Shown in pieces: positions 18,206 to 28,478 of a stretch of 39,229 nt of DNA. Both the position numbers and the translations under genes were made by a program. The stretch lies in NCBI GenBank assembly GCA_016869175.1, contig VGEV01000016.1, positions 1 through 39,229 on the forward strand, in the 5' to 3' direction. Every line of letters starts with the position of its first letter. The first letter of the stretch is position 1. The notes under the pieces are model-generated. The model was not told the origin of the DNA, did not search any database, and was given only the letters and a program-made list of their open reading frames with translations. The DNA is from Alphaproteobacteria bacterium. Its GTDB lineage: Bacteria > Pseudomonadota > Alphaproteobacteria > GCA-2731375.

Positions 18206-19117
18206 ATGCCATTCGCGCAGAGCAAGGGGGCGAAGCTCTACTACGAGGAGACCGGTTCCGGGCATCCGGTGATTTTCGTGCACGAGTTCGCGGGCGACTG
18301 CCGAAGCTGGGAGCAGCAGGTCCGTTTCTTCTCCCGCCGGTACCGCTGCATCGTCTACAACGCTCGTGGCTATCCGCCCTCCGAGGTGCCGACGGACGGC
18401 AAACTGTACAGCCAGGACATCGCCACCGACGATATCCTGGCGGTGCTCGACCATCTGCAGGTGCCGAAGGCGCATGTCGTGGGCCTGTCGATGGGCGGCT
18501 TCGCCACGCTGCACTTCGGACTGCGTCATGGCGCGCGGGCGAGTTGCCTGGTGGTGGCCGGCTGCGGCTATGGCGCGCCCAAGGGCGACCGCGAACGCTT
18601 CCAGGCGGAGGTCGCGGCGACCGCCGATCGTTTCGAGAAGGAGGGCACGCGCGCCGTCACGCTCGGCTATGGCGTCGGCCCCACGCGCGTGCAGCACCAG
18701 AACAAGGACCCGCGCGGCTGGGCCGAGTTCAACGCGCAGCTGGGCGAGCATTCGCATATCGGCTCGGCACTCACCATGCGCGGCGTGCAGGCCAAGCGGC
18801 CTTCAGTCTATGATCTGGAGGCGAAGTTGCGCAAGCTGACGGTGCCAACCCTGATCGTCACGGGCGACGAGGACGAGCCGTGCCTGGATGCCAGCCTGTG
18901 GATGAAACGCACCATTCCCAGCGCCGGCCTGTGGATGGCGCCGCGCACCGGGCACAACATCAACCTGGAGGAGGCGCAAGCCTTCAACGACCAGCTGGCG
19001 GATTTCTTCGCGCAAGTGGAGAACGGCCGCTGGAGCTTGCGCGATCCCCGGTCGCTTTCCAAGAACATCCTGTCGCTGGAGAAGAAACCGGCCAAGGCCA
19101 AGGCGAAGGCAGGATAG
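18206..19117 (+). CDS. Alpha/beta-fold hydrolase of unknown substrate
   Basis: The 303-residue protein has the alpha/beta-hydrolase plan. An oxyanion-side HEFAG motif lies at residues 26-30, the nucleophile elbow is GLSMGG with S95, the acid is probably D221 or D223 in TGDEDEP, and H250 lies in TGHNINLEE. No signal peptide is seen, so it is cytoplasmic. The C-terminus ends in a basic KKPAKAKAKAG tail. A purine-rich GAGGGGAACGAGG stretch precedes the ATG. It lies 33 nt after the pseudouridine synthase and 7 nt before atp12, in one unit. In many alphaproteobacteria a HAD-type phosphatase occupies this slot (from memory). The substrate cannot be deduced. Confidence 0.88.
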   Translation: MPFAQSKGAKLYYEETGSGHPVIFVHEFAGDCRSWEQQVRFFSRRYRCIVYNARGYPPSEVPTDGKLYSQDIATDDILAVLDHLQVPKAHVVGLSMGGFATLHFGLRHGARASCLVVAGCGYGAPKGDRERFQAEVAATADRFEKEGTRAVTLGYGVGPTRVQHQNKDPRGWAEFNAQLGEHSHIGSALTMRGVQAKRPSVYDLEAKLRKLTVPTLIVTGDEDEPCLDASLWMKRTIPSAGLWMAPRTGHNINLEEAQAFNDQLADFFAQVENGRWSLRDPRSLSKNILSLEKKPAKAKAKAG

Positions 19118-19124
19118 GAGCGGC

Positions 19125-19820
19125 GTGCGGCGCTTCTATCGCCACGTGGGCGTCGCAGGGGAAGCCGGGGGCTTTGCCGTGCTGCTGGACGGCAAGCCGG
19201 TGCGCACGCCCAAAGGGCTGCCGCTGCTGTTGCCCACGCTGGCGCTGGCCGAGGCGGTGGCGGGCGAATGGCTGGACCAAGGCGAGACCATCCGCCCGCT
19301 CGGCATGCCGTTACTGCGGCTCGCCAATACCGGCATCGATCTGATGGCCGAGCAGGCCGAACGCAGCCGGCGGGCGCTGCTGGCCTATGTCGATACCGAC
19401 CTGATCTGCTACTTCGCGGATCGGCCGGCGGAGCTGCTGGCCCGCCAGCGCGCTGCCTGGCAGCCGGTGCTGGACTGGGCGAACCGCCGCTACGACATCG
19501 CCCTGGCGACGACGCATGGCGTGAACCCGTTGCGCCAGCCGGCCGCGGTCGGCGCCGCGCTGGAACGCAGCCTGGCGGCGCAGTCCGGCATGCCGCTGCT
19601 GGCGTTGCAAGAAGCAACGGTGCTGGCGGGCTCGCTGCTGCTGGCGCTCGCCGCTTGCCAGGGCGCGCTCTCCGCCGGCGATGCCTGGGCCGCCGCCACG
19701 GTGGACGAGCGGTTCCAGGCCGAGACCTGGGGCGAGGATCCGGAGCAGGCGAGCCGCCTGCGGGATCGGCAGCGGGAGTTCGCCGACGCCTTGCGTTTGC
19801 TTGTCCTGCTGCGCGGCTGA
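19125..19820 (+). CDS. ATP12-family F1-ATPase assembly chaperone
   Basis: ATP12 binds the F1 alpha subunit before it joins the ATP synthase hexamer, and the family is known from mitochondria and alphaproteobacteria. The 231-residue product begins at GTG and shows GGFAVLLDGKPVRTPKG, the conserved GEW, LRLANTGID, DLICYFADRPAELLARQ and the W-x-P-x-L-x-W run (WQPVLDWAN). These are the family landmarks in order. It lies 7 nt after the hydrolase. Its presence is one of the better taxonomic clues in the window. The 99 nt to the next gene contains a 12-bp palindrome at 19821-19832. Confidence 0.92.
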   Translation: MRRFYRHVGVAGEAGGFAVLLDGKPVRTPKGLPLLLPTLALAEAVAGEWLDQGETIRPLGMPLLRLANTGIDLMAEQAERSRRALLAYVDTDLICYFADRPAELLARQRAAWQPVLDWANRRYDIALATTHGVNPLRQPAAVGAALERSLAAQSGMPLLALQEATVLAGSLLLALAACQGALSAGDAWAAATVDERFQAETWGEDPEQASRLRDRQREFADALRLLVLLRG

Positions 19821-19905
19821 GCGGCCGGCCGCAAACTGGCCAAGGCGTTGGATTTGGTGCTATGTCGGCTGCCGCGCGGACAGGGCGGAACGCCTGCCAG
19901 CGATC

Positions 19906-19913
19906 AAGGAGGG
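19906..19913 (+). promoter_or_regulatory. Shine-Dalgarno sequence fixing the pccB start
   Basis: AAGGAGGG lies 6 nt before the ATG at 19920. It is the strongest ribosome binding site seen in this part of the window. It argues for the ATG at 19920 rather than for the 24-codon upstream extension left open in the same frame. Confidence 0.8.
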
Positions 19914-19919
19914 AGCGCG

Positions 19920-21452
<1,533 letters not shown>

Positions 21453-21460
21453 CAGCCGCC

Positions 21461-23449
21461 ATGTTCAAGAAACTTCTGATCGCCAATCGCGGCGAGATCG
21501 CCTGTCGCATCATCCGCACGGCGCGTCGGCTGGGCATCGCCACGGTGGCGATCTATTCGGAAGCGGATGAGGGCGCGCTGCACGCGGAGATGGCGGACGA
21601 GTCGTTGCCGATCGGGCCGGCGCCGGCGGCGCAGAGCTATCTGGCGGTTGAGCGCATCGTCGAGGCGGCGTTGCGCAGCGGCGCGCAAGCGGTGCATCCG
21701 GGCTTCGGTTTCCTGTCCGAGAGGGCGGCTTTCGCCGAGGCATTGGAGAAGGCGGGCATCGTCTTCGTCGGCCCGCCGGTGGCCGCCATCGCGGCGATGG
21801 GCGACAAGATCGAATCGAAGAAGCTGGCGACTCAGGCCGGCGTCAGCATCGTGCCGGGGCATCTGGAAGCGGTCGGCGACGTCGCCATCGCCGGCGCTGT
21901 AGCGCGCGAGATCGGCTATCCCGTCATGATCAAGGCCGCCGCCGGCGGTGGCGGCAAGGGCATGCGGGTGGCCTATGGCGAGACCGAACTGGAGGAGGGT
22001 TTCATCCGCGCCACTAGCGAGGCGACCGCCAGCTTCGGTGACGGCCGGGTGTTCATCGAGAAGTTCATCGAAGAGCCGCGGCATATCGAGATCCAGGTGC
22101 TGGCCGACGGGCACGGCAACTGTCTTTATCTGGGCGAGCGCGAGTGTTCGATCCAGCGCCGCCACCAGAAGGTGATCGAGGAGGCGCCCAGTCCGTTCCT
22201 GGATGCGGCGACCCGCCAGGCGATGGGCGAGCAGGCGGTGGCGCTGGCCCGCGCCGTCGGCTACCGCTCGGCCGGCACGGTCGAGTTCATCGTCGACCGA
22301 AACCGCAACTTCTACTTCCTGGAGATGAACACCCGCCTGCAGGTTGAGCATCCGGTGACCGAGATGATCACCGGCATCGACCTGGTGGAGGAGATGCTGC
22401 GGGTGGCGGCGGGCGAGCGGTTGCGCCTTGCCCAGCACCAGGTTCGGCTGGACGGCTGGGCGATGGAGGCGCGCATCTACGCGGAGGACCCGGAGCGCGG
22501 CTTCCTGCCCTCCAGCGGCCGGCTGGTGCGGCTGGTGCCGCCCGCGGAGGGCAACGGCGTCAGGGTCGATACGGGTGTGGTCGAAGGCTCGGAAATCAGC
22601 GTCTACTATGATCCCATGATCGCCAAGCTGGTGACGCATGGCGGGGACCGGGCGCAGGCGATCGAGCGGATGCAGGCCGCGCTCGACGCCTACTGCATTC
22701 GCGGCATCGCGCACAACGTCGGCTTCCTGGCCAGCATCTTTGCGCATCCGCGGTTTGCCGCCGGCCGGCTGTCCACCGCCTTCATCGCCGAGGAATACCC
22801 CGACGGCTTCAAGGGCGCGCCGCTGAACGAGCCGGTCCGGCACGCCTTGCTGGGCTGCGCGGTGTTCGCGCAGCGCGCGCTTGATCGGCGCGACGCCGGC
22901 ATTGCCGGCCAGTTGAATGGCTGGGCTCCGCCAAGCCAGCAGGCGCTGGTCGTTCGCCTGGGCGAAGGCGAGCACCATGTGCAAGTGGCACAAGTGGAGG
23001 GCGGCCTTGATCTGACCTTGGCAGCCGGCCAGGTAATCCCGGTGCGCAGTCATTGGCGTCCCGGCAAGTTGCTGTGGCGTGGCAGCATCGAGGACAGACA
23101 GGTGGCGGTGCAGATCGACCGGCTGCCGGGCGGTTTGCGGCTGACCCATGCCGGGGTCAGCCTGAAGGTCACCGTCGCCAACCCGCAGGCGGCCGCCCTG
23201 GCGGCGCTCATGCCGGTCAAGGCGCTGCCGGATACCTCGCGCTACTTGCTGTCGCCCATGCCAGGCTTGGTGCTGCAGGTCCATGCCGCGGCAGGCGAGG
23301 AAGTCAAGGGCGGCCAGCCGCTCGTCGTCGTCGAGGCGATGAAGATGGAGAATGTGCTGCGCGCCGAACGCGATGGCCGCATTAAGACCATCGCCGTCAA
23401 GGTGGGCGACAGCCTGGCGACCGATCAGGTGATCCTGGAGTTCGAATAG
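21461..23449 (+). CDS. pccA: Propionyl-CoA (acyl-CoA) carboxylase alpha subunit, biotin-containing
   Basis: This subunit carries the biotin carboxylase and biotin-carrier activities of the complex. The 662-residue product starts MFKKLLIANRGEIACRI. It has the ATP-grasp Gly loop AAAGGGGKGMRVA, catalytic FLEMNTRLQVEHPVTEMITG, a BT linker domain and a C-terminal biotinyl domain with VVEAMKMENV, in which K628 is the biotinylated lysine. An overlapping GTG at 21449 would add four residues, but the ATG at 21461 gives the canonical N-terminus. It lies 8 nt after pccB. No methylmalonyl-CoA epimerase or mutase gene follows in the window. Confidence 0.94.
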   Translation: MFKKLLIANRGEIACRIIRTARRLGIATVAIYSEADEGALHAEMADESLPIGPAPAAQSYLAVERIVEAALRSGAQAVHPGFGFLSERAAFAEALEKAGIVFVGPPVAAIAAMGDKIESKKLATQAGVSIVPGHLEAVGDVAIAGAVAREIGYPVMIKAAAGGGGKGMRVAYGETELEEGFIRATSEATASFGDGRVFIEKFIEEPRHIEIQVLADGHGNCLYLGERECSIQRRHQKVIEEAPSPFLDAATRQAMGEQAVALARAVGYRSAGTVEFIVDRNRNFYFLEMNTRLQVEHPVTEMITGIDLVEEMLRVAAGERLRLAQHQVRLDGWAMEARIYAEDPERGFLPSSGRLVRLVPPAEGNGVRVDTGVVEGSEISVYYDPMIAKLVTHGGDRAQAIERMQAALDAYCIRGIAHNVGFLASIFAHPRFAAGRLSTAFIAEEYPDGFKGAPLNEPVRHALLGCAVFAQRALDRRDAGIAGQLNGWAPPSQQALVVRLGEGEHHVQVAQVEGGLDLTLAAGQVIPVRSHWRPGKLLWRGSIEDRQVAVQIDRLPGGLRLTHAGVSLKVTVANPQAAALAALMPVKALPDTSRYLLSPMPGLVLQVHAAAGEEVKGGQPLVVVEAMKMENVLRAERDGRIKTIAVKVGDSLATDQVILEFE

Positions 23450-23470
23450 TCGGGCGGCCGGCCACGCCCG

Positions 23471-23488
23471 CCGGTTTACCGGAATTTT
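23471..23488 (+). terminator. Weak hairpin with short T-run after pccA
   Basis: CCGG-TTTA-CCGG is followed by AATTTT. The stem has only 4 bp, so termination would be weak. It occupies the 57-nt gap between pccA and the histidine kinase gene and could separate the two transcripts. Confidence 0.25.
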
Positions 23489-23506
23489 ACCTATCTCGCC
23501 GAAGCA

Positions 23507-25615
23507 TTGACGTCGCCTGGACAATCGGGGACGCAGGTGCAGCTTGGTTCGACCGCCGGGGCGTGGGAGCCGCTCGAGGAACGCTCCGTCGTGGAGACGC
23601 TGGCCCTGGCGCAGACCCGCATCCTGCGTTCCGTCGCGCTCGACGCGCCGATCGACCGCACGCTCGGCCAGATCGCCGACATGGTCGATGCATTGTCGCC
23701 CGACTACATCACCGCCATCCGCGTGCTGCACGGCGACGGACGGCATTTCTACCGGGTGCCGACCAGGCGACTGCCGCCGGGTCAGCTGCTCCCCGACAAC
23801 CTGCTGACCAGCGACTGTCTGGACGACGAGCGCCGCCCGCTGGTGCGCGGCGCGATCCGGCTGGTCGCGGACTTGCGCCAGGATCCGCGGCTGGCGCCCC
23901 TGGCCGGCATCGCCGGGACGGCCGGCATCCGCAGCATCTGGTACCAACCGGTCGTCGGGCGCGACGGCGAGCCGGTCGGCCTGTTCGCGCTTTACTGCCG
24001 CGCCCGCGGCGAGCCGAACGAGGCCGACCTCGACATCATTGACCTTGGTACCGAACTGACCGCCGTGGCGCTGGAAAGCAAGCGTGCGCGCGAGGCCCTG
24101 GTGCGCAGCGAAGCGCGCTTCCGCGCGGTTGCCGAATCGGTCAGTGACCTGGTCTGGGAGACCGACGCCGAGCTGCGACTGTCCTATGTCTCCGGCCGGG
24201 TGCAGGACATCTTCGCTCTGCCGCGCAAGGCAATTGTCGGTCTGCGCGTGCAGGACCTGCTGGTCTCGGCGACGGTCGGCGACGGCGTGCACCCCATTCT
24301 GCGGGCCTTGGAGCGTCGGCAGGCCTTTCGCGACGCGGTTGCCCAGGTGCCCGACGCCGCCGGCCACGGCCGCTGGCTGCGCGTCAGCGGCGAGCCCAGT
24401 TTCGCGCTGGACGACCAGTTCGAGGGCTACCGCGGGGCGGCCCGCGACATCACCTCCGCACACAAGGCCGAAGAGCGGGCGCTGCTGGCGCAGTTCCGCA
24501 TCGAGGCGGCGATCGAGAGCATCGACGCCGGCTTCGCCCTGTTCGACGATGCCGACCGGGTGGTGCTGTAGAACAACCGCGCCCTGCAGATGTTTCCCGA
24601 GGCGGCCGACCTGTTCCGCAAGAAAGCGACCTTCGCCGACATCTACCTCTGCCAGGTCGAGTGCGGTTCGATCCCGGTCGATGCCTCCGGCGCACCGGCG
24701 ATGTTGCAGCGTCGGCTGGCCCGCAGGCAGGCACCCAGCGGGCCGTTCGACGAGCGGCTGGGTGACGGTCGCTGGGTCCACGCGGCGGAACAGCGCACCC
24801 CCAATGGCGGCTGCACCTGCCTGTGGAGCGACATCACCGAGATGAAGGCACGCGAGGCGGTGCTGGAGCAGGCGCGCGAGGCAGCCGAACTAGCCAACCG
24901 CTCGAAAAGCCAGTTCCTGGCCAACATGAGCCACGAACTGCGCACGCCGCTCAATGCCATCATCGGCTTCTCCGACATCCTGCGGCACGAGCTGTTCGGC
25001 CCGATGGGCGAGAACCGCTATCGCGAATACGCCGCCGACATCCACGACAGCGGGCGCCATTTGTTGCAGCTCATCAACGATCTGCTGGATCTGGCCAAGC
25101 TGGAAGCGGGTCGGCTGGAACTGTCGGAAAGCATGGTGGAAATCCCCCTTGTGGCCGAGGCCAGCCTGAAGATGCTGCGCGGCCGGGCAAGCCAGGCGGG
25201 GTTGCAACTCGACGCCGAGATCGATTCCAATCTGCCACTGATCGTGGCCCACGAACGCAAGCTGAAGCAGATCCTGATCAACCTGCTGTCGAACGCCGTC
25301 AAGTTCACGCCCCGCGGCGGGCGCGTGCTGCTCCGCGCCAACGTCGCGCCGACCAGCGGCGAACTGGTTCTGGCCGTGCGCGACACCGGCACCGGCATGG
25401 CCAAGGAGGACATTCCCAAGGCGCTCAAGGTGTTCGGGCAACTCGACGACAGCCTGACCCGCAAACACGAAGGCGCCGGTATGGGCTTGCCGCTGACCAA
25501 GAGCCTGATAGAACTGCACGGCGGGCGCATGGAGATCGAGTCGGCGGTGGGTCACGGCACGGAAGTCAGGATCTATCTGCCGCGCAGTCGCGTGCGGGCG
25601 CCCGCCGCGGCCTGA
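23507..25615 (+). pseudogene. Sensor histidine kinase (GAF-PAS-PAS-HisKA-HATPase) interrupted by an in-frame TAG
   Basis: One continuous frame encodes a soluble multi-domain sensor kinase, broken only by TAG at 24569-24571 (codon 355). Upstream lie a GAF-like region (about residues 25-190) and a PAS domain (about 205-315, RFRAVAESVSDLVWETD). A second PAS domain (AAIESIDAGFALFDDADRVVL) is cut by the stop and resumes with NNRALQMFP. Downstream are the H-box FLANMSHELRTPLNA, whose His codon is at 24932-24934, the N-box NLLSNAVKFTPRGG and the G-boxes DTGTGM and GAGMGLPL. No membrane segment is seen. The TTG start at 23507 is uncertain; GTG at 23537 is possible. The two parts could be a sensory fragment (to 24571) and a kinase fragment (from ATG 24590). 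Confidence 0.88.
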
Positions 25616-25616
25616 C

Positions 25617-25907
25617 ATGCCGGGGAACGGAGCCAGGGCCGTGCAGGTGCGGATCGAGGGACGCGTGCAGGGCGTCGGGTTTCGCGCCTGGGCGATCCGC
25701 GAGGCGCGGGCGCGCGGGCTGTCGGGCTGGGTGCGCAATCGCACGGACGGCAGCGTCGAAGCGCTGATTGCCGGGCCGACGCCCGCGGTCGAGGCCATGG
25801 TCGCGGCCTGCCGCAGCGGCCCGCGTGCCGCGGTGGTGACGCAAGTCGGCGTGGCCCCCGCCAGCGATCCGCGCAGCGACAATTTCGTGCAGCGCCCGAC
25901 CGTCTAA
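25617..25907 (+). CDS. acyP: Acylphosphatase
   Basis: Acylphosphatase hydrolyses carboxyl-phosphate bonds in small metabolites such as acetyl phosphate. The 96-residue product has the signature [20 protein letters not shown], with the phosphate-binding arginine in GVGFR, and the second block [17 protein letters not shown], whose asparagine positions the catalytic water. About ten residues precede the usual core. It starts 1 nt after the kinase stop, so it is probably co-transcribed with it. Its TAA stop overlaps the opposing lipB stop inside CTAA. Confidence 0.94.
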   Translation: MPGNGARAVQVRIEGRVQGVGFRAWAIREARARGLSGWVRNRTDGSVEALIAGPTPAVEAMVAACRSGPRAAVVTQVGVAPASDPRSDNFVQRPTV

Positions 25908-26572
25908 CGGCGCCCCGCCGGCTCGCCGAACACGGCCGCGAAGGCCTGCCGCAACGCCATGTCGACCTCCGGCATGCTGGCCGTCAGGCCCAGCGCTGCC
26001 AGCGAGGTGACCGGATACTCGGCAATGCCGCAAGGCACGATGCCGCGATAATGTGCCAGTTCGGGATCGACGTTGAGCGACAGGCCGTGAAAGGCGATGC
26101 CGTGACGCACGCGCAAGCCGATGGCGGCGATCTTGGCCTCGCCGGCGCCGTCGTGAACCCACACGCCCACCCGCCCGGCGCGCCGTTCGCCCTTCACGTT
26201 GAACCTCAGCAGAGCCTCGATAATCCATTGTTCCAGGCTGGCGACATAACGGCGCACGTCGAGTTGTCTGGCGCGCAGGTCGATCACGGCATAGGCGATC
26301 CGCTGGCCGGGTCCGTGATAGGTGTAGCGCCCGCCGCGCCCGGTCTCGAACACCGGCAGGCGGCCGGGTTCGCGCAGCTCCTCCGCTCGCGCGCTGGTGC
26401 CGGCGGTATAGAGCGCGGGGTGTTCCAGCAGCCATACCAGTTCGCCTGCCCGGCTCTGGCGCAAAGCCGCCAGCCGCGCCTCCATCGCCGCCACGGCCTC
26501 TGGATAGGCCACCGGGCGATCGCTGGTCCGCCATTCGAGGCGGTTTGCCGGCAGCCGGTCGGACAATGTCAT
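25904..26572 (-). CDS. lipB: Octanoyltransferase LipB
   Basis: LipB transfers octanoyl from acyl carrier protein to lipoyl domains, the first step of lipoate synthesis. The 222-residue product has [13 protein letters not shown] at residues 78-90, the catalytic lysine K147 in [19 protein letters not shown] and the catalytic cysteine C181 in GIVPCGI. All three signature blocks are intact. The gene runs opposite to its neighbours: its stop overlaps that of acylphosphatase by 4 nt, and its start is 68 nt from the divergent fliN-like gene. lipA is not in the window. Confidence 0.95.
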   Translation of the reverse strand: MTLSDRLPANRLEWRTSDRPVAYPEAVAAMEARLAALRQSRAGELVWLLEHPALYTAGTSARAEELREPGRLPVFETGRGGRYTYHGPGQRIAYAVIDLRARQLDVRRYVASLEQWIIEALLRFNVKGERRAGRVGVWVHDGAGEAKIAAIGLRVRHGIAFHGLSLNVDPELAHYRGIVPCGIAEYPVTSLAALGLTASMPEVDMALRQAFAAVFGEPAGRR

Positions 26573-26640
26573 TTGCGCAACGTTAACATGGCTGACCTAG
26601 GATCAGCGGCAATCGTTCACCCTGGGTAACGCCGTCTATC

Positions 26641-26868
26641 ATGTCAGCGGTCGAAGACGTTTCCATCGAGCTGTCGGTGGTGATCGGCAGTACCGCGATG
26701 CCCATCCACCAGCTCTTGAAGATGGGCCGCGGCGCGGTGATCGAGCTGAACGCCACGGCCGACGACCATGCCTGGATCTACTCCAACAACAAGCTGTTCG
26801 CGCGGGGCGAGATCGTGGTCACGGGCGAGACGGTGAGCGTGCAGATCAGCGAGACGTTGCAGAAATAG
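26641..26868 (+). CDS. Small FliN/SpoA-domain flagellar switch protein
   Basis: The 75-residue protein consists of a single SpoA fold. It matches the FliN C-terminal domain pattern: VSIELSVVIGSTAMPIHQLLKM, then GRGAVIELN, then NNKLFARGEIVVTGETVSVQI. FliN forms the lower ring of the flagellar C-ring and binds FliM and the exporter FliH. E. coli FliN is 137 residues, so the N-terminal extension is missing here. No other flagellar gene lies in the window. It may be the organism's FliN, a paralogue, or an injectisome switch component. It stands alone between divergent lipB and tRNA-Leu. Confidence 0.8.
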   Translation: MSAVEDVSIELSVVIGSTAMPIHQLLKMGRGAVIELNATADDHAWIYSNNKLFARGEIVVTGETVSVQISETLQK

Positions 26869-26893
26869 CAGTCCGCGCCGCGCCGGCGCCGGC

Positions 26894-26922
26894 TTGAAGG
26901 CCCGGGGCCCATCTGCTATTTC
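26894..26922 (+). promoter_or_regulatory. Candidate promoter for tRNA-Leu
   Basis: TTGAAG at 26894-26899 and TATTTC at 26917-26922 are separated by 17 bases, and the tRNA begins 18 bases further on. Both hexamers deviate from consensus, but spacing and position fit a tRNA promoter. Confidence 0.35.
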
Positions 26923-26940
26923 CGCCGAACCTGTTCTATC

Positions 26941-27027
26941 GCGGTCGTGGCGGAACTGGTAGACGCGCAGCGTTGAGGTCGCTGTGGGGGTAACTCCGTG
27001 GAAGTTCGAGTCTTCTCGACCGCACCA
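26941..27027 (+). tRNA. tRNA-Leu(GAG)
   Basis: The 87-nt sequence folds as a class II tRNA with an encoded CCA end. The acceptor GCGGTCG pairs perfectly with CGACCGC (27017-27023), followed by discriminator A and CCA (27025-27027). The anticodon stem CAGCG/CGCTG encloses TTGAGGT, giving anticodon GAG at 26975-26977. The long variable arm (TGGGGGTAACTCCGTG region) and the TTCGAGT T-loop complete the fold. It decodes CUC and CUU. mgtE begins 62 nt downstream. Confidence 0.97.
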
Positions 27028-27089
27028 ACTTGACCGACCGGGCCGGCCCGGCGCAGCGGAAACCCAGTAGCGGATGGGATGGGGGCGCG

Positions 27090-28478
27090 ATGAGCGAGCG
27101 CGAGGCCGCGGCGGCCGTGGTCGCGCCTGAGGACGTGCACGCGATCACGCCGGAACTGGTCGCGGCGGTGTCGCAGGCCTTGGCCGAGGCGCGCCATGCC
27201 GAGGCCCGCAGCACGGCCAGCGGACTGCATGTCGCCGATCTGGCCGACCTGCTGGAGCAGTTGCCGCCGCCGCAACGCGGCCAGCTGGTGACCGTTCTGG
27301 GGCGCGGGCTCGACCCCGAGGCGCTGCCCGAACTGGACGGCACGGTGCTGGAGGACGTGCTCGCCGCCCTGGCGCCGCACGACCTGGCGGCCGCCATCGC
27401 GGCGCTGGACACCGACGATGCGGTCTACCTGCTGGAGCGCCTGGACGAGACGCGGCGCGAGGAGGTGCTGCGCCGGGTGCCCGCGCCCGACCGGGTGGCG
27501 GTGGCGGAAGCCCTGGCGCTGCCGGAGGAGAGCGCCGGCCGGCTGATGCAGCGCGAGCTGATCGCCGTGCCGCTGTTCTGGACCGTCGGACAGGTGATCG
27601 ACTATTGCCGCGAGACCGCGGACTTGCCGGACGATTTCTACGAGATCTACCTGGTGGATCCGCGGCACAAGCCGGTTGGGCAGGTGGCGCTGAACCGCCT
27701 GCTGCGGGCCAGGCGCCCGGTACTGATGCGTGACATCGTCTCCGTGGAAGTGCACCCCATCGCGCTCGACATGGACCGCGAGGAGGTGGCGTTCCTGTTC
27801 CGGCAATACCGCCTGACCTCCGGCCCGGTGGTGGATGGGGACGGTCGGCTGGTGGGCGTCATCACCTTCGACGACGTGGCGGAGGTGATCCAGGAGGAGG
27901 CGCAGGAGGACATGCTGCGGCTGTCCGGCGTGTCGCAGGAAAGCGACATCAATGAGCCGGTGCTGCGCACGGTGCGCTCGCGCGCGCTGTGGCTGGGCGT
28001 CAACCTGGGCACCGCCTTCGTCGCCTCCTTCGTCATCGGCCTCTTCGATGCCACCATCGAGAAGGTCGTCGCGCTTGCCGTGCTCATGCCGATCGTCGCC
28101 TCGATGGGCGGCAATGCCGGCATGCAGGCGGTGACGGTGACGGTGCGCGCGATCGCCACCAAGGAGGTCACCGCCGCCAACGCCCTGCGCATGGTGTGGA
28201 AGGAATGCGGCGTCGGCCTGCTGAACGGCGTGCTGTTCGCCGGCCTGGTGGGCGTGGTGGCCGGGCTGGTGTTTCAGCAGCGCGACCTGGGCCTGGTGAT
28301 CGCCGCCGCCATGGCCACCAACCTAGTGGTGGCCGGGCTTTGCGGCACGCTGATCCCGTTGGCCCTCGACCGCAGGGGCGTCGATCCGGCGGTGGCGGCC
28401 AGCGTGTTCCTGACTTGCGTGACCGATGTGATCGGCTTCCTGGCCTTCCTGGGCCTGGCGACGCTCGTTCTGCTCTAG
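27090..28478 (+). CDS. mgtE: Magnesium transporter MgtE
   Basis: MgtE is a Mg2+-selective, Mg2+-gated channel of the inner membrane. The 462-residue product has an N-terminal helical MgtE-N domain (about 35-140, DLADLLEQLP, DTDDAVYLLERL), a CBS pair (about 150-270, VVDGDGRLVGVITFDDVAEV) and five membrane helices from about residue 290. MPIVASMGGNAGMQAVTV is the conserved pore motif, and the final helix has the CVTDVIGFLAFLG aspartate. ATG 27090 is chosen over a TTG at 27030 because the added residues are not conserved. Its TAG stop shares the tetranucleotide CTAG with the opposing oxidoreductase stop. Confidence 0.95.
   Translation: MSEREAAAAVVAPEDVHAITPELVAAVSQALAEARHAEARSTASGLHVADLADLLEQLPPPQRGQLVTVLGRGLDPEALPELDGTVLEDVLAALAPHDLAAAIAALDTDDAVYLLERLDETRREEVLRRVPAPDRVAVAEALALPEESAGRLMQRELIAVPLFWTVGQVIDYCRETADLPDDFYEIYLVDPRHKPVGQVALNRLLRARRPVLMRDIVSVEVHPIALDMDREEVAFLFRQYRLTSGPVVDGDGRLVGVITFDDVAEVIQEEAQEDMLRLSGVSQESDINEPVLRTVRSRALWLGVNLGTAFVASFVIGLFDATIEKVVALAVLMPIVASMGGNAGMQAVTVTVRAIATKEVTAANALRMVWKECGVGLLNGVLFAGLVGVVAGLVFQQRDLGLVIAAAMATNLVVAGLCGTLIPLALDRRGVDPAVAASVFLTCVTDVIGFLAFLGLATLVLL

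Noticed and set aside
19821-19832. Perfect palindrome GCGGCCGGCCGC after the ATP12 gene
   Set aside because: It has no loop or T-run and consists only of G and C in a GC-rich genome. It gives no support for a terminator or binding site.
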